A stretch of DNA of 64,000 nt from Cavia porcellus (Eukaryota > Chordata > Mammalia > Rodentia > Caviidae): the NCBI RefSeq assembly GCF_034190915.1, contig NW_026947484.1, positions 78,811,982 to 78,875,981 on the forward strand, given 5' to 3'. This document shows positions 61,441 to 64,000 of the stretch, piece by piece; the stretch's first letter is position 1; each line of letters starts with the position of its first letter. The translations under genes were made by a program, and so were the position numbers. The notes beneath the pieces were generated by a model that did not search any database, was not told the origin of the DNA, and saw only the letters and a list, made by a program, of their open reading frames with translations.

Positions 61441-62755
61441 CATATAAGGCTTTTTTTTTTTAAGCTATGACTTATTTTGATGGAAAATTTTTTTAAAAAA
61501 TTAAAATCAATTGCCATTCCCTCAAGAACACACAGGTTAGAAAGCCAATAAAATCAGTATTCATTTCTACTTGTTTAGTTAATGATACATAGCTTAGTAT
61601 GATGTTTCATATCTACTTTAAATCTCTTGGGGGGAAAGGATACCTAGATAGTAAGTCTAAATATTCAGCTTAAGAGGCTCAGTAGATGTATGTTAATTAA
61701 TTGTTTGAAATCTTATCATATAAAAATTCTTCATAATCTGAAATAAAATTCAGTAAACATAAAAGAAAAACGTAAAAATTCTTTCCAGAGGCAGAAAAGG
61801 GGAAATCTAGACTGCTTTGTTCCTGTGCTTTTATCTCTCATGGTTCGATTTTGTCACATGAACACAAGATTTCCAGGATTACCCTGAGCCATTTTCAACA
61901 GCATTGTCAATACAGTTTTTGACATAAGGAATCCTTTGCTGGTGCTCATTTGTTTATTTTCACATCAGGTTTTTTAGTGCTTATTTCTGAACTCCTAAAT
62001 TTTGAAACATGTAGGAAGTTGCAGATAAACTTGAAACTTTATCACTTCTCTCTGAATAGTGCATAACTTGGTATGTGTGAGTTGTAATATGTTTACTATT
62101 TTATCTTCATTGACTGTTAAGGTAGGTAGTCACAACACTGGTAATTCAAAGTAAAAAAAATTGGTAAAGAGATGATATCTTCATGAGACATGCAGCATTT
62201 AATATTGGCTTATGTTCTATGGCTTAGTTGGAAAAAGCCACTCTATTGGAAAGATTCTATTCTCTCTGGTGAAGAGCAAAAAGTGTATATTCAGGTGCCA
62301 TGGGCATGAGCTTCTGTAACAAACCTACATTCAAATTCCTGCTGTCACTTTTTACATCTGTGCTCTTGTAACTTTGCTTTCTCTCACTGAATTGCAGCTT
62401 TCTGTTTAGAAGGTAGGTATCATAATAGTGCTTCTTGCTAACAATACTGATATATTGGTGTACATAAATCTTTGATGTATGGAAACTATTCCATGAATTC
62501 AAAGTTGTTCAGCAGTATAAATGGCTACTATCAACTGGATGTCCATACTCCAGCTCCTGGTGCCACTATGACAACATAAGATTCTCTAGACATTGGGTTG
62601 TCACCTGGGGAAGGATGTAACATTATTGACAACCTCAGTGCTAACACCTAAAATAATTTGAAAACCTCCATTACTCAGAATTTGCACGGATTTTGTTATT
62701 TGAATTGCTTAGTACATGAACACACAGTTATTTTGTAGGCACAAGAATAATCCTG
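61441..62755. other. Unassigned intergenic DNA
   Basis: No gene or confident repeat. Confidence 0.4.
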
Positions 62756-62836
62756 GATTTACAGTGGTCCCCTCTCATCCTTAGTATGTTCCAAGATCCT
62801 CAGTGGATGCCTGAAACTACAAGTAGTACAAGTAAT

Positions 62837-62838
<2 letters not shown>

Positions 62839-62876
<38 letters not shown>
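62839..62876. repeat. (TG)n microsatellite
   Basis: About 18 uninterrupted units at the junction between Tigger and LTR. Confidence 0.97.
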
Positions 62877-62877
<1 letters not shown>

Positions 62878-62878
<1 letters not shown>

Positions 62879-63085
62879 GATTTATTTAGTTCATAGTTTT
62901 TGGAGGTTTCAGTCTATAATCATCAAGGCAGGGTGGCATTGCAAAGGAGCAACCATTCAAGATGACAGAAGGCAACAAGAGCAAAAAGTGGGGAGAACTA
63001 GCCTCTTTTCCTCCCTTGTATTGTATGCAGGCTACTCTCTATGGGGTGGTTATAGCACTCACACCATCTCAGTGCTCTATTTTTG
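62878..63085 (-). mobile_element. MaLR LTR fragment nested in Tigger
   Basis: 'agatttatttagttcatagt', 'ggaggtttcagtctataatc' and 'caacaagagcaaaaagtggg' match the 9.6 and 14.6-kb LTRs. Its TGTTATGG end is lost. Confidence 0.75.
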
Positions 63086-63744
63086 TACAGGATGAGGATA
63101 TGTACAAAGTAAGGGCCTTGGTCCCCTACTCAGTTACTTAAACTTCTAAACTACTCAAGTTGACAGACCAAACATCCTAGAATGGTAAGGGCATCCCCTC
63201 TACAAACTAAGGCATGTTCTCTATAAACTAAGATGTAGAACTGCTGAGTTACTTAGTGAAGCTTCTAGACTTCTCAAGTTGACACAATGCATGATATGCA
63301 TGATATATATGGTGTATATGATATATAATCACACTAAGGGATTAATAGCTATAACTAATAATAAAATAGAAAAATTATAATACACTTTAATAAGAGTTAT
63401 TTGAATTCCTCTCCCTGTTTCTCAAAATATCTTATTGTACCATACTCACCAGTTTCTTCCAGTGGTCGATGTGAGATGGTACAGTGCCTATGTGATAAGA
63501 TGAAATGAGTGCAAATGGGTGAGAAGCATTTACAGCATGGATCAACTGGACAAAGGACTGATTCACATCCTGGGAAGGGTATAGCAGGTGTCCATATGAT
63601 TTCATCATGATGGGGTTCACAATTTAAGGCATTTGAATAGTTTATTTCTTGAATTTTTTATTTAATATTTTCAGTTATCAGTTGATCATGGGTAACTGAA
63701 ACCTTAGAAAGTGAAACCATGAATGAGAGAGCCTACTGTAGTAT

Positions 63745-64000
63745 CTCAATTATGTGCTGATCATAGGGAAAAACAGAAACACAGAAGGAAAAGAATATAG
63801 TTTATCAAAGAGAATAAGCAGATCCCAAAAAGTTTCACAACTTGTAGAGGGCCAACACTTGAAAAGGCAATAGAGATTACGTACTATAATATATGGTTTT
63901 ATGGATGAGGAAATAAAAACTAAAAGATCAAATGTTAGCTTAAGTTTATTAAAGAAAATAATGATAGGACCATGGAAAAACACATAATTCTGAACTGCCC
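63745..64000. other. Unassigned window end
   Basis: Nothing recognised. Confidence 0.4.

Larger units (their letters stand above)
62757..63742 (-). mobile_element. Tigger2-type DNA transposon with a nested LTR
   Basis: The ends are inverted (acagtggtcccctctcatcc at the left, gaatgagagagcctactgta at the right) and flanked by TA. Interior segments match the Tigger consensus on the minus strand ('gatgcctgaaactacaagta', 'ggtaactgaaaccttagaaa'). A (TG)n tract and a MaLR LTR interrupt it at 62839-63100. Confidence 0.8.

Overview
The window is mammalian nuclear DNA, most likely from a rodent. It is AT-rich and has no operons or dense coding. It is full of LINE-1, B1/Alu-like SINEs, MaLR LTRs, MIR/L2 relics and microsatellites. 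A young SINE has a tRNA-Ala-like head (anticodon-loop triplet TGC, intact A and B boxes, target-site duplications). It differs from the usual mouse/rat ID element and hints at a non-murid rodent, possibly a castorimorph such as beaver. That lineage call is inference.

Layout. 0-9 kb: a 3' LINE-1 fragment with three SINEs inside it, then old MIR, L2, LTR and Tigger relics. 9.6-12.4 kb: a MaLR element with internal region, followed by a GC-rich stretch with a 22-bp minisatellite. 12-23 kb: mostly unique or decayed DNA with solo LTRs (MaLR, MLT1) and an old L1. 23-25.4 kb: on the minus strand, two exon-like blocks that together encode a segment very similar to the arginine methyltransferase CARM1. 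They are separated by a 2.1-kb intron and the downstream donor is broken. 25-39 kb: intergenic DNA with microsatellites, an old L1 and a mariner transposase scrap. 39.8-41.5 kb: two diverged tandem copies of an unidentified ~0.77-kb sequence. 41.8-44.6 kb: L2, L1 and SINE relics.

45.2-57.4 kb is the most structured part. A retrocopy of the 5' coding part of kalirin (KALRN) lies next to a retrocopy of PKC iota (PRKCI). The PRKCI copy ends in AATAAA plus a poly(A) tail at 57.4 kb. Its 3' UTR is split by a nearly 6.9-kb full-length minus-strand LINE-1 with an 11-bp target-site duplication, repeated 5' UTR units and a repetitive 3' UTR. 57-64 kb: intergenic DNA with MER5A, MIR and a Tigger element invaded by an LTR and a (TG)n tract.

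No intact host protein-coding gene is visible. The recognisable coding material is pseudogenes, two exon-like CARM1-related blocks and transposon remains, so no set of genes works together here. I found no convincing new multi-gene system. The most interesting item is the CARM1-like locus.
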